Made by a program: the position numbers and the translations under genes. From the NCBI GenBank assembly GCA_958295955.1, contig OY282420.1, positions 4,044,435 to 4,108,434 of the forward strand: a stretch of DNA of 64,000 nt, written 5' to 3'. A model generated the notes under the pieces. That model saw nothing but the letters and a program-made list of their open reading frames with translations, did not search any database and was not told the origin of the DNA. Each line of letters opens with the position of its first letter. The first letter of the stretch is position 1. Below, piece by piece: positions 24,488-34,229 of this stretch. The DNA is from an uncultured Bryobacterales bacterium (GTDB taxonomy: Bacteria > Acidobacteriota > Terriglobia > Bryobacterales > UBA6623).

Positions 24488-25144
24488 CTATAGCTTGCGG
24501 ATCAGGGTGATGCCGTCCCCGACGTGGAGCATCGCGGTTTGCACGCGGGGGTCTCCCAGGATGTGGTCGTTGAACTCGCGCACGCCGACGGTTTCGGGGT
24601 TTTGGTCCGCGGCGTCCATCAGCCAGTTGTGCCACAGCACGTTGTCCACGGCGATCAGGCCGTTCTTGCGCGTGCGCTTGAGTATTTCTTCGTAGTAGGC
24701 GACGTAGTTGGCCTTGTCGGCGTCGATGAAGGCGAAATCGACGGCCTCCGCGTCGGGCAGCCCGCGCAGCGTCTCGAGCGCCGGAGCTATGCGCAGGTCG
24801 ATTTTTTCGGCGACCCCGGCCCGCCGCCAGTAGGGTTTGCCGATGCGCGCCCACTCCGCGTTGACGTCGCAGCACAGCAGCTTGCCGCCGGGCGGCAGCG
24901 CTCGCGCGATGAAAAGCGAGCCGTAGCCGGTGAACGTGCCGATTTCGACCGCCAGCTTCGGCGCCAGCGTCCCCACGAGGACGCTCAGCAAGCCGCCTTG
25001 GTCCTCCGCGATCATCATCGCGCCCAGTTCGCCGAATCGCCGCAAGGTTTCCTTGCGCAACTCCGTCGCGACCGCGTCGTCCGCCGTCCCGCGGCGGAGC
25101 AGATAACGGCAAAGATCGTCGGTGAGCGCGGTGACCTTGGGCAT
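24488..25144 (-). CDS. Class I O-methyltransferase (CCoAOMT-like)
   Basis: This 218-residue enzyme of the catechol/caffeoyl-CoA O-methyltransferase group has the SAM-binding motif VEIGTFTGYGSLFIARALPP, motif II KLLCCDVNAEW, a divalent-metal Asp in DFAFIDADKANYV and NGLIAVDNVLWHNWL. It would methylate a catechol-like or similar hydroxyl with SAM and Mg. The gene ends one base from the right 43-bp repeat, so the island insertion did not disrupt it. The opposite-strand proC start is 59 bp away, leaving a small divergent promoter region. Confidence 0.88.
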   Translation of the reverse strand: MPKVTALTDDLCRYLLRRGTADDAVATELRKETLRRFGELGAMMIAEDQGGLLSVLVGTLAPKLAVEIGTFTGYGSLFIARALPPGGKLLCCDVNAEWARIGKPYWRRAGVAEKIDLRIAPALETLRGLPDAEAVDFAFIDADKANYVAYYEEILKRTRKNGLIAVDNVLWHNWLMDAADQNPETVGVREFNDHILGDPRVQTAMLHVGDGITLIRKL

Positions 25145-25190
25145 TGAGGCTACTCTATCGAATCCCTGCGTTCGTCAAGCCGTCCGCCGC

Positions 25191-25196
25191 TACAAT
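25191..25196 (+). promoter_or_regulatory. -10-like box TACAAT, leaderless start candidate for proC
   Basis: TACAAT is followed by exactly six bases and the ATG at 25203, with no ribosome-binding site. The predicted transcript would start at the ATG. A good -35 was not found. Confidence 0.4.
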
Positions 25197-25202
25197 GGGC
25201 GC

Positions 25203-26024
25203 ATGACGGGCATTTCGTTGGGCATTATCGGCGTCGGCAATCTGGGCGGCGCGCTGGCCGAGGGCGCGCTGCAGGCCGGCGCGGCCGAGCGCGTGCTTGC
25301 CGCCGATGTTTCGTCCGAGCGCCTGCAAGAACTGTCGGCTGCATTGGGCGGCCGGTTCACGGCCTGTTCCACTGAAGAGGCCGCCGCCGCCGACCTGGTT
25401 GTGCTCGCCGTCAAGCCGCATATCGCGCCTTCCGCGGCTGCCCGCGCAGGCGCGGCCTTGCAGCCGGGCGCCGCTGTGGTTTCCGTCGCCGCGGGCGTGC
25501 CCATGGCGAGCATCGAAGCCGCGCTCGGCGCCGGCCGCCCGGTCATCCGCGCCATGCCGAATCTGGCGATGGTCGTCGGCGAAAGCGCGACGGCGCTATG
25601 CGCCAACGCCCACGTCAGTAAAGAGCAAATGGCTCTGGCCGAGTCGATATTCGGCGCGGTCGGCTCTGTCGCGCGTGTCGAGGAGCCGCAGATGCATGCG
25701 GTCACCGGGCTGTCCGGGAGCGGCCCCGCGTATGTCTGCCTGCTCATCGAGGCGCTTGCCGCCGGAGGCGTCAACCGCGGCTTGCGGCCCGAGGTCGCGC
25801 AGGCGCTTGCCTGCCAGACGCTGCTGGGCGCCGCCAAGCTGCTTCGCGAGAAAGGGCTGCACCCGGCCGCGCTGCGCGATCGGGTCACCACCCCCGCGGG
25901 CACGACGATCGCCGGCCTGCGCCAACTGGAGTTGCACGGAGTCCGCGCAGGGCTGATGGAGGCCGTCGAAGCGGCGGCGCAGCGGTCTCTGGAACTGGCA
26001 AGCGCGGCTCATGCGCAGGGATAG
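25203..26024 (+). CDS. proC: Pyrroline-5-carboxylate reductase
   Basis: This 273-residue enzyme catalyses NAD(P)H-dependent reduction of 1-pyrroline-5-carboxylate to proline. It has the dinucleotide fold IGVGNLGGALAEG near residue 8, the VLAVKPHI segment, IRAMPNLAMVVGESATAL and the family signature GLSGSGPAYVCLLIEALAAGG with TLLGAAKL and RVTTPAGTTIAGL. Length is normal. The start at 25203 is chosen over an upstream frame extension because the nucleotide-binding glycine motif then lies at the usual distance and a -10-like TACAAT precedes it by six bases. Confidence 0.93.
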   Translation: MTGISLGIIGVGNLGGALAEGALQAGAAERVLAADVSSERLQELSAALGGRFTACSTEEAAAADLVVLAVKPHIAPSAAARAGAALQPGAAVVSVAAGVPMASIEAALGAGRPVIRAMPNLAMVVGESATALCANAHVSKEQMALAESIFGAVGSVARVEEPQMHAVTGLSGSGPAYVCLLIEALAAGGVNRGLRPEVAQALACQTLLGAAKLLREKGLHPAALRDRVTTPAGTTIAGLRQLELHGVRAGLMEAVEAAAQRSLELASAAHAQG

Positions 26025-26042
26025 CGAAGTTCGCGTCGAGCG

Positions 26043-28652
26043 TTAATCTTTCAGCCGCTGCTTCCAATCGTTCAATAACGTCAGCGCTTCGATCGGCCGC
26101 AGGTCGTCGATGTTGAGATTCTTCAGTTCCTCGCCGACTCCCTGCAAGGATGAATCGAAGATGCTTTGCTGCCGGCTCCCGCTCTGCGGCGGAGGCGACA
26201 ACTCGTCGCTGAAGGCGATTTCCCGGCGTTCGTGCAGTCCCAGCACCTCGTTGGCGCGGGCGATGACCGCCGCGGGCAGTCCCGCCAGTCGGGCTACCTC
26301 GATGCCGTAGCTTCTGTCCGCGTTGCCGGGCTCGACGCGGCGCAAAAAAAGCAGCTTCTCCCCGGACTGCCGCACGGAAACGCGCAGGTTGAACACGCCG
26401 TCGAGCGATTCCGCCAAATCAGTCAATTCGTGGTAATGGGTGGCGAACAGCGTCTTCGCGCCGACCTGCGAATGAATGTGCTCGACCACGGCCCAGGCGA
26501 TCGCCAGCCCGTCGTAGGTCGAGGTGCCGCGTCCGATCTCGTCGAGCAGGATCAGGCTGTTGGGGGTCGCCGTGTTGAGGATTTGCGAAGTTTCGATCAT
26601 CTCGACCATGAAGGTCGAGCGGCCCGAAGCCAGATTGTCGCCGGCGCCGATGCGCGTGAAGATGCGGTCGATCACCGGCAGCAGCGCTTTCCGGGCCGGA
26701 ACGAAAGAGCCCAACTGGGCCATGACCGCGGTCAGGGCGGTTTGCCGCAGATACGTCGATTTGCCGCCCATGTTCGGGCCGGTAATCAGCGCCAAGGTGC
26801 GGTCGGTATCGTTCAGGAAAACGTCGTTGGGAATGAACGGTTCTCCGCTCTCTTCCGCGGCCAGGCGCTCGACGACGGGATGGCGCCCGGCGGCGATCTG
26901 TATCTCTCCCGACGCGCTGAACCGCGGCCGGACGTAATCGCGCTCGGCGGCAACCTGCGCCAGCCCGCACAGCAGGTCGAGTTGCCCGACGGCTCCGGCG
27001 GTGGAGCGGATGCGTCCGGCCTGCTCCGCCGTTTCCTCGCAAGTCTCGCGGAAGATCCTGCGCTCGATCTCGAGAATCCGTTCCTCCGCTTCCAGCACCT
27101 TCGTTTCCCACTGCTTGAGCTCGGGCGTGGTGAACCGTTCCGCGTTGACCAGGGTCTGCTTGCGGTCGTAATGGTCGGGAACCTTGGCGGCGTTCGCCTT
27201 CGAGACCTCGATATAGAACCCGAAAACGTTGTTGAAACGGATTTTGAGCGAGTCAATGCCGGTCTTTTCGCGCTCGCGCCGCTCCATCCGGGCGATGAAT
27301 CCGCGGCTGTTGCTGCGAATTTCCCGCAACTCGTCAAGCTCGCCGTCGAAGCCGGCGGCGACGACTCCCCCGTCGCCGATGTTGAGCGGCGGCGCCTCGG
27401 CGATGGTCCTGGAAATGCGCCCGCGGACGTCGGCAAGCTCGTCCATGCGCTCGAGCAAATCGCGCATGCGCCGGCATTGAAAGCGGCTTGTCCGGCTGCG
27501 CAGCGGAGGCAGAAGTTTGAGGGCATTGCCGAGTCCGATCAGATCTCGCGGCGATGCCGAGCCGGTCGTCACCCGGGCGAGAAGCCGTTCCATGTCCGGC
27601 GCTTGCTCGAGCTCGCGGCACAACTCGCCGCGCGCGATCGTGGCGGCGTGCAGCTCGGCGACGGCCTCGTGCCGTTGTTCGATCTCCGCTTGCCTGATCG
27701 ACGGCTGCAAAACCCATTTCCTGAGCAGGCGCGCGCCCATCGGAGTCGCCGTGCGGTCGAGGACATGCAGCAGCGTCGCTTTTTTCGAGCCGTCGAACAG
27801 CGGCGCGACGAGCTCGAGGTGGCGGATCGTCACCGAGTCCAGCACCATCCAGTCCTTTTGCTCGAAATATCCGGGCCGCTCAAGGTGCTGCAGAGCCGAG
27901 CGCTGCGTGTCTTTCAAGTAATGCACGAGCGCCCCGGCGGCGGACACGGCGTTGCGCCGGCCCGCGGCGCCCAGGCCGTCCAACGAATGGAGGCCGTAGA
28001 AATCCTTGAGCACCCTCTCGGCGTACTCGAAATCGAAAATCCAGCTATCGAGCTCCGTGTTGAGGTAGCCGGGTCCGTTTCCGGTATGTCCGGCCGGCGG
28101 CCCGAACAACGGGCCGGCTGACGGAATCAGCACCTCTTTGACGTTCAGCGTGCATAGCGTTTCTTCGACCTGTTCGGACGCCATTTCGGTCATGCGGAAC
28201 TCGCCCGTCGAAACGTCGAGATAGGCCAAGCCGCTGTGGCCGTTGCTCTTGCGCACGGCGGCGAGGTAGTTGTTCTCGCCCGACTTGAGCAGGCCGGGGT
28301 CGCTCGTCGTTCCGGGCGAGAGAACGCGCACGATCTCCCGCTTGACCAGCCCCTTTGCTTTCCGGGCGTCTTCGACCTGATCGCAAATCGCGACGCGGTG
28401 GCCCTTTTCGAGCAGCTTGGCCAAGTAGTTGTCGACCGTGCGCGCCGGCACGCCGCACATCGGCACCGGCTCGCCTTTCTCCTTGCTGCGCGAGGTCAAG
28501 GCGATCTGCATGTCGCGCGCGGCAACGACTGCGTCCTCGTAGAAAAGCTCGAAAAAATCGCCCAGGCGGAAGAACAGCAGACACTCGGGGTACTTCTGCT
28601 TCGCGGCGTGGTATTGCTGCATCAAAGGCGTTCTGGATGAGCGAGAAGCCAT
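26043..28652 (-). CDS. mutS: DNA mismatch repair protein MutS
   Basis: This 869-residue MutS1 protein begins with TPLMQQYHAAKQKYP and the mismatch-contacting Phe-x-Glu in GDFFELFYEDA (about residues 34-40). Connector, lever and clamp domains follow, then the ATPase: Walker A TGPNMGGKSTYLRQ (about residue 620), Walker B LILLDEIGRGTSTYDG and ATHYHELTDLAE. A short tail (NLNIDDLRPIEALTLLNDW) is the usual beta-clamp/tetramer region. It recognises mispairs and small loops as an ATP-gated clamp. A perfect TATAAT lies 24 bp before the start on this strand. No mutL is in the window. Confidence 0.97.
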   Translation of the reverse strand: MASRSSRTPLMQQYHAAKQKYPECLLFFRLGDFFELFYEDAVVAARDMQIALTSRSKEKGEPVPMCGVPARTVDNYLAKLLEKGHRVAICDQVEDARKAKGLVKREIVRVLSPGTTSDPGLLKSGENNYLAAVRKSNGHSGLAYLDVSTGEFRMTEMASEQVEETLCTLNVKEVLIPSAGPLFGPPAGHTGNGPGYLNTELDSWIFDFEYAERVLKDFYGLHSLDGLGAAGRRNAVSAAGALVHYLKDTQRSALQHLERPGYFEQKDWMVLDSVTIRHLELVAPLFDGSKKATLLHVLDRTATPMGARLLRKWVLQPSIRQAEIEQRHEAVAELHAATIARGELCRELEQAPDMERLLARVTTGSASPRDLIGLGNALKLLPPLRSRTSRFQCRRMRDLLERMDELADVRGRISRTIAEAPPLNIGDGGVVAAGFDGELDELREIRSNSRGFIARMERREREKTGIDSLKIRFNNVFGFYIEVSKANAAKVPDHYDRKQTLVNAERFTTPELKQWETKVLEAEERILEIERRIFRETCEETAEQAGRIRSTAGAVGQLDLLCGLAQVAAERDYVRPRFSASGEIQIAAGRHPVVERLAAEESGEPFIPNDVFLNDTDRTLALITGPNMGGKSTYLRQTALTAVMAQLGSFVPARKALLPVIDRIFTRIGAGDNLASGRSTFMVEMIETSQILNTATPNSLILLDEIGRGTSTYDGLAIAWAVVEHIHSQVGAKTLFATHYHELTDLAESLDGVFNLRVSVRQSGEKLLFLRRVEPGNADRSYGIEVARLAGLPAAVIARANEVLGLHERREIAFSDELSPPPQSGSRQQSIFDSSLQGVGEELKNLNIDDLRPIEALTLLNDWKQRLKD

Positions 28653-28676
28653 GCGCGCGGGGCGGGGAGATACCCG

Positions 28677-28682
28677 ATTATA
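28677..28682 (-). promoter_or_regulatory. TATAAT -10 box of mutS
   Basis: On the minus strand TATAAT lies 24 bases upstream of the mutS ATG. The -35 region is GC-rich and unclear. Confidence 0.4.
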
Positions 28683-28743
28683 GCCCGCCGCCCGAGCCCT
28701 TGAGTTGGCGCGCCGCTGCCCGGCGTAGTATCTTGGTGGCGAG

Positions 28744-29232
28744 ATGCTGCAATCCCTTACGCTCTTTCTGACCGCCGCCCTGCTCTTGTCCGCCTGCGCG
28801 CCCGCGCCGCAGGCCGAAACCGCGGACGACCCGCACTGGCGCCATCAACAAATGCTCGGTCTCTGGCAGGTCACGGATATCCGTAACCTGACCAAGGACG
28901 AAGACCAGCCGCACCAACGGGAATACCACATGTACACCGCCGGTCATGAAATGATCGTGCTTGCCGGGCCGGGACGTCCCAAGCTGGCCAAGTCGATGAG
29001 CGACATGACCGCCGAGGAAGTGATGAGCCAGCAGCCCGTCGGCGCGGGTTTCTACAGCTACACGATCGAGGGCAACAAGGTTACCCGCACGAACATTGCC
29101 GCCCTGTCGGCCTTTTACGAAGGCCGCACCGTCGTCGGAGAAATCGAGATCGAAGGCGATACGCTCATCTACCGCGACGACCATTCGGCGGACGGCGATC
29201 TGCGGCAATGGACCATGAAGCGGATCGAATGA
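28744..29232 (+). CDS. Small lipoprotein, lipocalin-like
   Basis: This 162-residue protein has a clear lipobox (LLLSACAPAP, Cys about residue 18). The rest contains LGLWQVTDIRNLTKDE and alternating strands (KVTRTNIAALS, TVVGEIEIEGDTLIYRDD), as expected for a small beta-barrel such as lipocalin-like domains of acidobacterial lipoproteins. No catalytic residues are seen. It is divergent from mutS, with a TAGTAT -10-like box about 12 bases before the ATG. Function is unknown. Confidence 0.7.
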   Translation: MLQSLTLFLTAALLLSACAPAPQAETADDPHWRHQQMLGLWQVTDIRNLTKDEDQPHQREYHMYTAGHEMIVLAGPGRPKLAKSMSDMTAEEVMSQQPVGAGFYSYTIEGNKVTRTNIAALSAFYEGRTVVGEIEIEGDTLIYRDDHSADGDLRQWTMKRIE

Positions 29233-29372
29233 ATGCCGCCGCGCCCGGCCGCCGGTCCGCAACGCGGCTGCGGCGTCGCGGCAAAAGGTCGAGATGTTGC
29301 GCGGCGAACCGCGGGAACGGCGTTCTACGATAGGAGGAAAGCGCCGTCTTCCCGGAGGCGCTTCGCTTCGCC

Positions 29373-32300
29373 ATGACCAACCGCCTGTTTCTTTTTCTAT
29401 TGCTCTTCGCTTGCCGCCTGGCGGCCCAGTCGGGAGCGACCGTCGAAGGCACGGTCAGCGACCCGCAGCAGCGGCCGATTCCGGGCGTCGCGGTGCAATT
29501 GGAGCAACTCGAAACGGGCGCGGTGCGCACCGCGCAGACGGCCGCCGACGGGCGCTTCGTGGCTGTCGCGCTGACTCCCGGCCCCTACCGCGTCACCGTC
29601 CGGCACACCGGTTTTCAAGCGCTCGAGCGGCGCGGCGTGCATCTGGTCAGTGGCCGCGTAGCCCGTCTCGATCTCGAATTGCGGATTGGCGTTCCGAGTG
29701 AATCCATTACGATCACGGCCGAGTTGCCTTTGGTTTCGCCCAACGCCGCGGATTGGGGCGGACTGGTTCCCGAGAGGAACCTGCGCGAGCTTCCGCTGAA
29801 CGGACGAGACCTCTTCGAGCTTTCCGCCCTGGAACCCGGAGCGACCCTGCCGGCTTCCGCCCGCAACGGCTTGGCGCAGGGCCTCGGCGGCCAGATCTCC
29901 GTGAAGGGCTCGCGCCCCAATCAGAACAGCTTTCAGATAGACGGCGTTGCCGTCAACGACGCTACCGGCGCCGCCCCGGCGAGCGCCGCGGGGAATCTGC
30001 TCGGCCTCGAAGCCGTTCGCGAGGTTCACCTGGTTACGGACCCCTTCAGCGCCGAGTACGGACGCACCGCCGGCGGAGTTTTCACCGCCGTCTCGCGTTC
30101 CGGCGGGAACCGACTTCACGGCAGCCTCTACGAGTACTTTCGCAACAACGCGCTCGACGCCAGGAATTTCTTCGATGCGCCGTCCGCGGCCATCCCGCCG
30201 CTGCGGCGCAACCACTTTGGAGGGCTGCTCAGCGGACCGGTCGCCGAGAACAAGGCATTCTTTCTCGTCAATTACGAAGGACTGCGCCAACGGCTCTCGC
30301 GCACCGTCCGCCCCGTGACGCCGACAGCGGAAGCCAGGCTCGGGCGCCTGCCCGACCGCGATATCGACGTGGCCGAGTCGGTCAAACCCTATCTGGACTT
30401 GTACCCGCTGCCCAACGGCAGGGACTTCGGCGACGGTACGGCCGAGTTCGTCAACCAGGCATCCGGCTCGACGAACGAAGACTTCGCGGCCGGCAAGCTC
30501 GACTTTGTCTTGAGCGACGCGATGCAGCTTTCCGCGCGCTACACGTTCGACGACGCGGAGAACCGCGCGCCCGACCCGCTGCGCCTGTGGGCCTTCGGTC
30601 TCGATTCGCGCGACCACTTTCTTCACGGGGAGCTGCGCCGCGTCCACTCGCCCAATACGCTTTCCACGCTGCGGGCGGCGTTCAGCCGCGTGGACAACTT
30701 CGAGAACAGCACGACGGTTGTCCCTCCCGAGCTGTCGTTCGTCCGGGGTCTGCCGATGGGCACGATGACGGTCAACGGACTCAGCGATTTCGGCGGCTTC
30801 CAGGCGCGCGCCCGGCCGCGGCGCTTTATTCTCAACAGCTATCAATTCAGCGGCGAAATAGTGCATACCGCGGGCCGCGGCACTTGGCGCGCCGGCGGCG
30901 GGTTCGACCGCGTGCAGTTCGATCAGCGCTCCGACCTGAGCGCGGTCGGCGCATACACGTTCGATTCGCCGGCGTTGCTGCTGCAGGCCGCGCCGCGGGT
31001 GGCCGAGGTCATGCAGCCGGGCTCGGACACGGTGCGCGATTGGCGCTACAGCCGGTTCCACGGTTATATCCAGAACGAGCTTCGCATCCATGAGCGTCTC
31101 AGCCTCAGCCTCGGCCTGCGTTACGAGGCCGCTTCGACGCCGACCGAGGCGGATGGGAAAATCGCCGTTCTTCGGGATTTCATCAACGACGCCGAAACGA
31201 CCGTCGGGGGACCCATATGGAACAATCCGTCGAAGGATAATTTCGCCCCCCGCGCCTCTCTTGCCTGGGACCCGCTGGGAGACGGGAAAACCGTCGTCCG
31301 CGCCGGCGGCGGCATTTTCTTCGACCTGTTGGGCAGCCGCGAGTTGACCATTGCCGGGGTGCGCACGCCGCCGTTTTTCAACCGCATCCTGGTTTTCGGC
31401 CGCCCCCGTTTCCCCGACATCCTCGACGCGGCGGCCGGGCGCAACCCGTCGAGCTCAATGGACGGACTCGACTTCGATCTCAATCAACCCTACGTTGCTC
31501 GCTGGCAACTCAACCTCGAACGGCAACTCGGCCGTGAAACCTTGCTGCGCCTGGGCTACAGCGGCGCCCGCGGCATCCACTTGCTCGGCCAGTTGATCAA
31601 CGCCAACACGCCCGTCCCCGAGCGCCTCGACGACGGCCGGTTCTTCTTTCCGGCAGGCAACCCGAGAGTGAACCCCGCCTTCTCGCGCATCGGCTTGCGC
31701 CGCTCGCAGTTCAATTCCTTCTATCAAGGCCTGACGCTCAGCCTGCAAACCGGGTTCGGCGACCGCCTCGACGTGCGCGGAAAATACACCTGGAGCCGTT
31801 CCATCGACGAAGCCTCGAATCACACTTTCAACGATTTCGTCGCCAGCGATCAGGTGCCCACCGTCTGGGACTACCGCGCCAACCGCGGCCTCTCGGATTT
31901 CGATCAGGCGCATGTTTTTGCAGCCAGCTTTTCCTACACGGTCAGCAAGTGGAGCGGGACGCGGCTGCCCGCGCTGCTGGGCGGCTGGGAGTTGCACGCC
32001 ATCGCGCAGAGCCTTTCGGGCACGCCGTTCGCGCCGCGCGTCGGGTTCGACCGCGCCCGCCTGCGCCCCGCCTTCGGGGACGTGGGGCAGCGCCCCGATC
32101 TGGTCTCCGGCCGCTCAGCCGATGACATCGTGTTGGGCGACCCGGCGCGTTATTTCGATTCCCGGGCATTCGCGCTGCCCGCCGCCGGATTTTTGGGGAA
32201 TCTCGGCCGCGGCACGCTGCGCTCGCCCGGCGTCTTCTTCATCGACCTGGCCGTACACAAGACGCTCTGGGCGAACGAACGACACGCCGTCAAGCTGCGC

Positions 32301-32459
32301 TGCGAAATGTTCAACGCGACCAACCATCCGAACTTCCAGGTTCCTTCGGGCCGCGCTCTGTTCACCAGAAGCGGCGGACGCATCGGCAGCGCCGGCCGCA
32401 TCACGCAAACCGCCACTACGCCGCGCCAGATACAACTCGCGCTGCGCTGGCGGTTTTGA
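29373..32459 (+). CDS. TonB-dependent receptor with carboxypeptidase-regulatory N-terminal domain (Oar-like)
   Basis: This 1,028-residue outer-membrane protein has a signal peptide (LFLFLLLFACRLAAQ). A CarboxypepD_reg domain follows (GATVEGTVSDPQQRPIPGV through LDLELRIGVP), then a plug with RNLRELPLNGRDLFELSAL and SFQIDGVAVND, and a long beta-barrel ending in FNATNHPNFQVPSG then IQLALRWRF with a C-terminal Phe. This architecture is widespread and expanded in Acidobacteria. It probably imports a large substrate or binds an exopolymer, but the substrate cannot be read from the sequence. No SusD-type partner is present. Confidence 0.93.
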   Translation: MTNRLFLFLLLFACRLAAQSGATVEGTVSDPQQRPIPGVAVQLEQLETGAVRTAQTAADGRFVAVALTPGPYRVTVRHTGFQALERRGVHLVSGRVARLDLELRIGVPSESITITAELPLVSPNAADWGGLVPERNLRELPLNGRDLFELSALEPGATLPASARNGLAQGLGGQISVKGSRPNQNSFQIDGVAVNDATGAAPASAAGNLLGLEAVREVHLVTDPFSAEYGRTAGGVFTAVSRSGGNRLHGSLYEYFRNNALDARNFFDAPSAAIPPLRRNHFGGLLSGPVAENKAFFLVNYEGLRQRLSRTVRPVTPTAEARLGRLPDRDIDVAESVKPYLDLYPLPNGRDFGDGTAEFVNQASGSTNEDFAAGKLDFVLSDAMQLSARYTFDDAENRAPDPLRLWAFGLDSRDHFLHGELRRVHSPNTLSTLRAAFSRVDNFENSTTVVPPELSFVRGLPMGTMTVNGLSDFGGFQARARPRRFILNSYQFSGEIVHTAGRGTWRAGGGFDRVQFDQRSDLSAVGAYTFDSPALLLQAAPRVAEVMQPGSDTVRDWRYSRFHGYIQNELRIHERLSLSLGLRYEAASTPTEADGKIAVLRDFINDAETTVGGPIWNNPSKDNFAPRASLAWDPLGDGKTVVRAGGGIFFDLLGSRELTIAGVRTPPFFNRILVFGRPRFPDILDAAAGRNPSSSMDGLDFDLNQPYVARWQLNLERQLGRETLLRLGYSGARGIHLLGQLINANTPVPERLDDGRFFFPAGNPRVNPAFSRIGLRRSQFNSFYQGLTLSLQTGFGDRLDVRGKYTWSRSIDEASNHTFNDFVASDQVPTVWDYRANRGLSDFDQAHVFAASFSYTVSKWSGTRLPALLGGWELHAIAQSLSGTPFAPRVGFDRARLRPAFGDVGQRPDLVSGRSADDIVLGDPARYFDSRAFALPAAGFLGNLGRGTLRSPGVFFIDLAVHKTLWANERHAVKLRCEMFNATNHPNFQVPSGRALFTRSGGRIGSAGRITQTATTPRQIQLALRWRF

Positions 32460-32488
32460 CGGCCTGCAACCGGCGCGCGGCGGCCTGC

Positions 32489-32494
32489 TAGACT
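32489..32494 (+). promoter_or_regulatory. -10-like box TAGACT, leaderless start candidate for GMC gene
   Basis: TAGACT is followed by six bases and then the GTG start at 32501, with no ribosome-binding site, as in the proC and uxaE-like genes. Confidence 0.35.
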
Positions 32495-32500
32495 AATCGG

Positions 32501-34213
32501 GTGCTGCAAACTGCCGCCAAAGACAACGATCTTTACGACGTGGTGATCGTCGGCTCCGGCGCTACCGGCGGCGTCGCCGCCTGGCAGTTGACCGCGGCCG
32601 GCCTCAAGGTCTGCGTGCTCGAAGCCGGCCCCAAGATTACCGATGCCGACTTTACCGAGCACGTCCTGCCGTACCAACTCAGGTACAGGGGCAACTCCGC
32701 AAATTTCGTAGGCGGCATTCCCAAGTCGCCCGAGTTGATGCGCAACCGTCCGATTCAGGGGCTGGTTTACGCCTGCCGGGAGTCGAATTACAAGTGGTGG
32801 GCGGACGACATCAAGAACCCCTACCAGACTCCCGAGGGAAAACCTTTCCATTGGATCCGCCAGCGCGTCCTCGGCGGGCGTTCGCTGTCGTGGGGCCGGC
32901 AGTCGTACCGCATGGGCGACATCGATTTCAAGTGCGCCGACCGCGACGGCCACGGCGAAAACTGGGGGATCGAATACAACGATCTCGTTCCGTATTACGA
33001 AAAGGTCGAGCGCTACATCGGCATCAGCGGCCTGCGCGAGGGCCTGCCGCAGTTGCCCGACAGCGAATTCATGCCCGCCATGCCCTTCACCTGCGGCGAA
33101 ACCCTCTTCCGCGAGCGGCTCAAGAGCCGCATGGGGCGCGTGGCCACGATCGGCCGCTCGGCAATTCTCACCAAGCCGCACAACGGCCGCCAAGCATGCC
33201 ATTACTGCGGCCCGTGCGAGCAGGGCTGCATCACGCATTCCTACTACAACAGCCCGACCACCACGCTGCAAGCCGCCGTTGACAGCGGCAAATGCACGGT
33301 TGTCACCGACGCGGTCGCCTCCGGTTTGACCAAAGACGCGCGTACCGGAAGGGCGTCCGGCGTAGCCTACATCGACCGCACGAGCCGCGTTTCCCGCGAG
33401 GTCCGCGGGAAAGTCGTCATGCTCTGCGCATCGACGCTGGAATCCACCCGTTTATTGATGCTCTCCGCCGAAGAAGGTCTCGATTTCAACACGAGCGGGG
33501 CGCTCGGGCACTACCTGATGGATCATATCTACCGCGGCGGCGCGGGCGGCGAAATGCCCGAGCTCAAAGCCAAGCCCTGGGCCGGAATGCCGCGCCGGCC
33601 GAACGGCATGTACATTCCCAGGTTCCGCAACATCGACCGCGCCGAAACGAACGGCATGATCCGCGGCTACGGTTATCAAGGCGGCAGCAGCCCCGGCTTC
33701 AACCTCGGCGCCAAGGGCTTCGGCGCGAGCTTCAAACAGGCCGTGCGCGAGGAAGGCAAGTGGCGCACCGGTTTCGGCGCCTGGTGCGAATGTCTGCCCC
33801 GCTACGAAAACCACGTCGTGCTCAACAAGGAGAAACGCGACGCTTGGGGCATTCCGACCCTCGACATTCATTTCGACTGGAGCGAAAACGAAAAGGCGCT
33901 GTGGAACGACGCGCGCGTCCAGGCGGCCGAGATGCTGGAGTCGACCGGCCATAAGAACGTCCGTCTCAACGGCGAGTATTCGGTCGGAGGATTCTGCATC
34001 CATGAAGTCGGCACCGCGCGCATGGGCAAAGACCCCAAGAAATCGGTCCTCAACACCTGGGCGCAGTCGCACGCAATCGACAATGTTTTCGTTGGTGACG
34101 GCGCTGCCTGGGCCTCGATCGGCTGCCAGAACCCGACCCTGACCATGATGGCGATTACCGCCCGCGCGGCGGACTACATCGCCGCCGAGGGGAAAAAGGG
34201 GCGCTGGGGCTGA
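32501..34213 (+). CDS. GMC-family FAD oxidoreductase with four-cysteine cluster
   Basis: This 570-residue flavoprotein has FAD-binding VVIVGSGATGGVAAWQLTAA at residues 14-33, then LEAGP and VLGGRSLSWGRQSYRM. The C-terminal half carries the GMC active-site region HEVGTARMGKDPKKSVLN then NVFVGDGAAWASIGCQNPTL. A C-x2-C-x2-C-x3-C cluster (Cys233, Cys236, Cys239, Cys243: HYCGPCEQGC) sits mid-protein and could bind a 4Fe-4S cluster or zinc. It lacks a Tat signal, unlike some relatives. It likely oxidises a sugar or alcohol; the electron acceptor is not evident. The GTG start is preceded by a TAGACT -10-like box six bases upstream. Confidence 0.9.
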   Translation: MLQTAAKDNDLYDVVIVGSGATGGVAAWQLTAAGLKVCVLEAGPKITDADFTEHVLPYQLRYRGNSANFVGGIPKSPELMRNRPIQGLVYACRESNYKWWADDIKNPYQTPEGKPFHWIRQRVLGGRSLSWGRQSYRMGDIDFKCADRDGHGENWGIEYNDLVPYYEKVERYIGISGLREGLPQLPDSEFMPAMPFTCGETLFRERLKSRMGRVATIGRSAILTKPHNGRQACHYCGPCEQGCITHSYYNSPTTTLQAAVDSGKCTVVTDAVASGLTKDARTGRASGVAYIDRTSRVSREVRGKVVMLCASTLESTRLLMLSAEEGLDFNTSGALGHYLMDHIYRGGAGGEMPELKAKPWAGMPRRPNGMYIPRFRNIDRAETNGMIRGYGYQGGSSPGFNLGAKGFGASFKQAVREEGKWRTGFGAWCECLPRYENHVVLNKEKRDAWGIPTLDIHFDWSENEKALWNDARVQAAEMLESTGHKNVRLNGEYSVGGFCIHEVGTARMGKDPKKSVLNTWAQSHAIDNVFVGDGAAWASIGCQNPTLTMMAITARAADYIAAEGKKGRWG

Positions 34214-34229
34214 ACCGGCCGCGCGGCGC

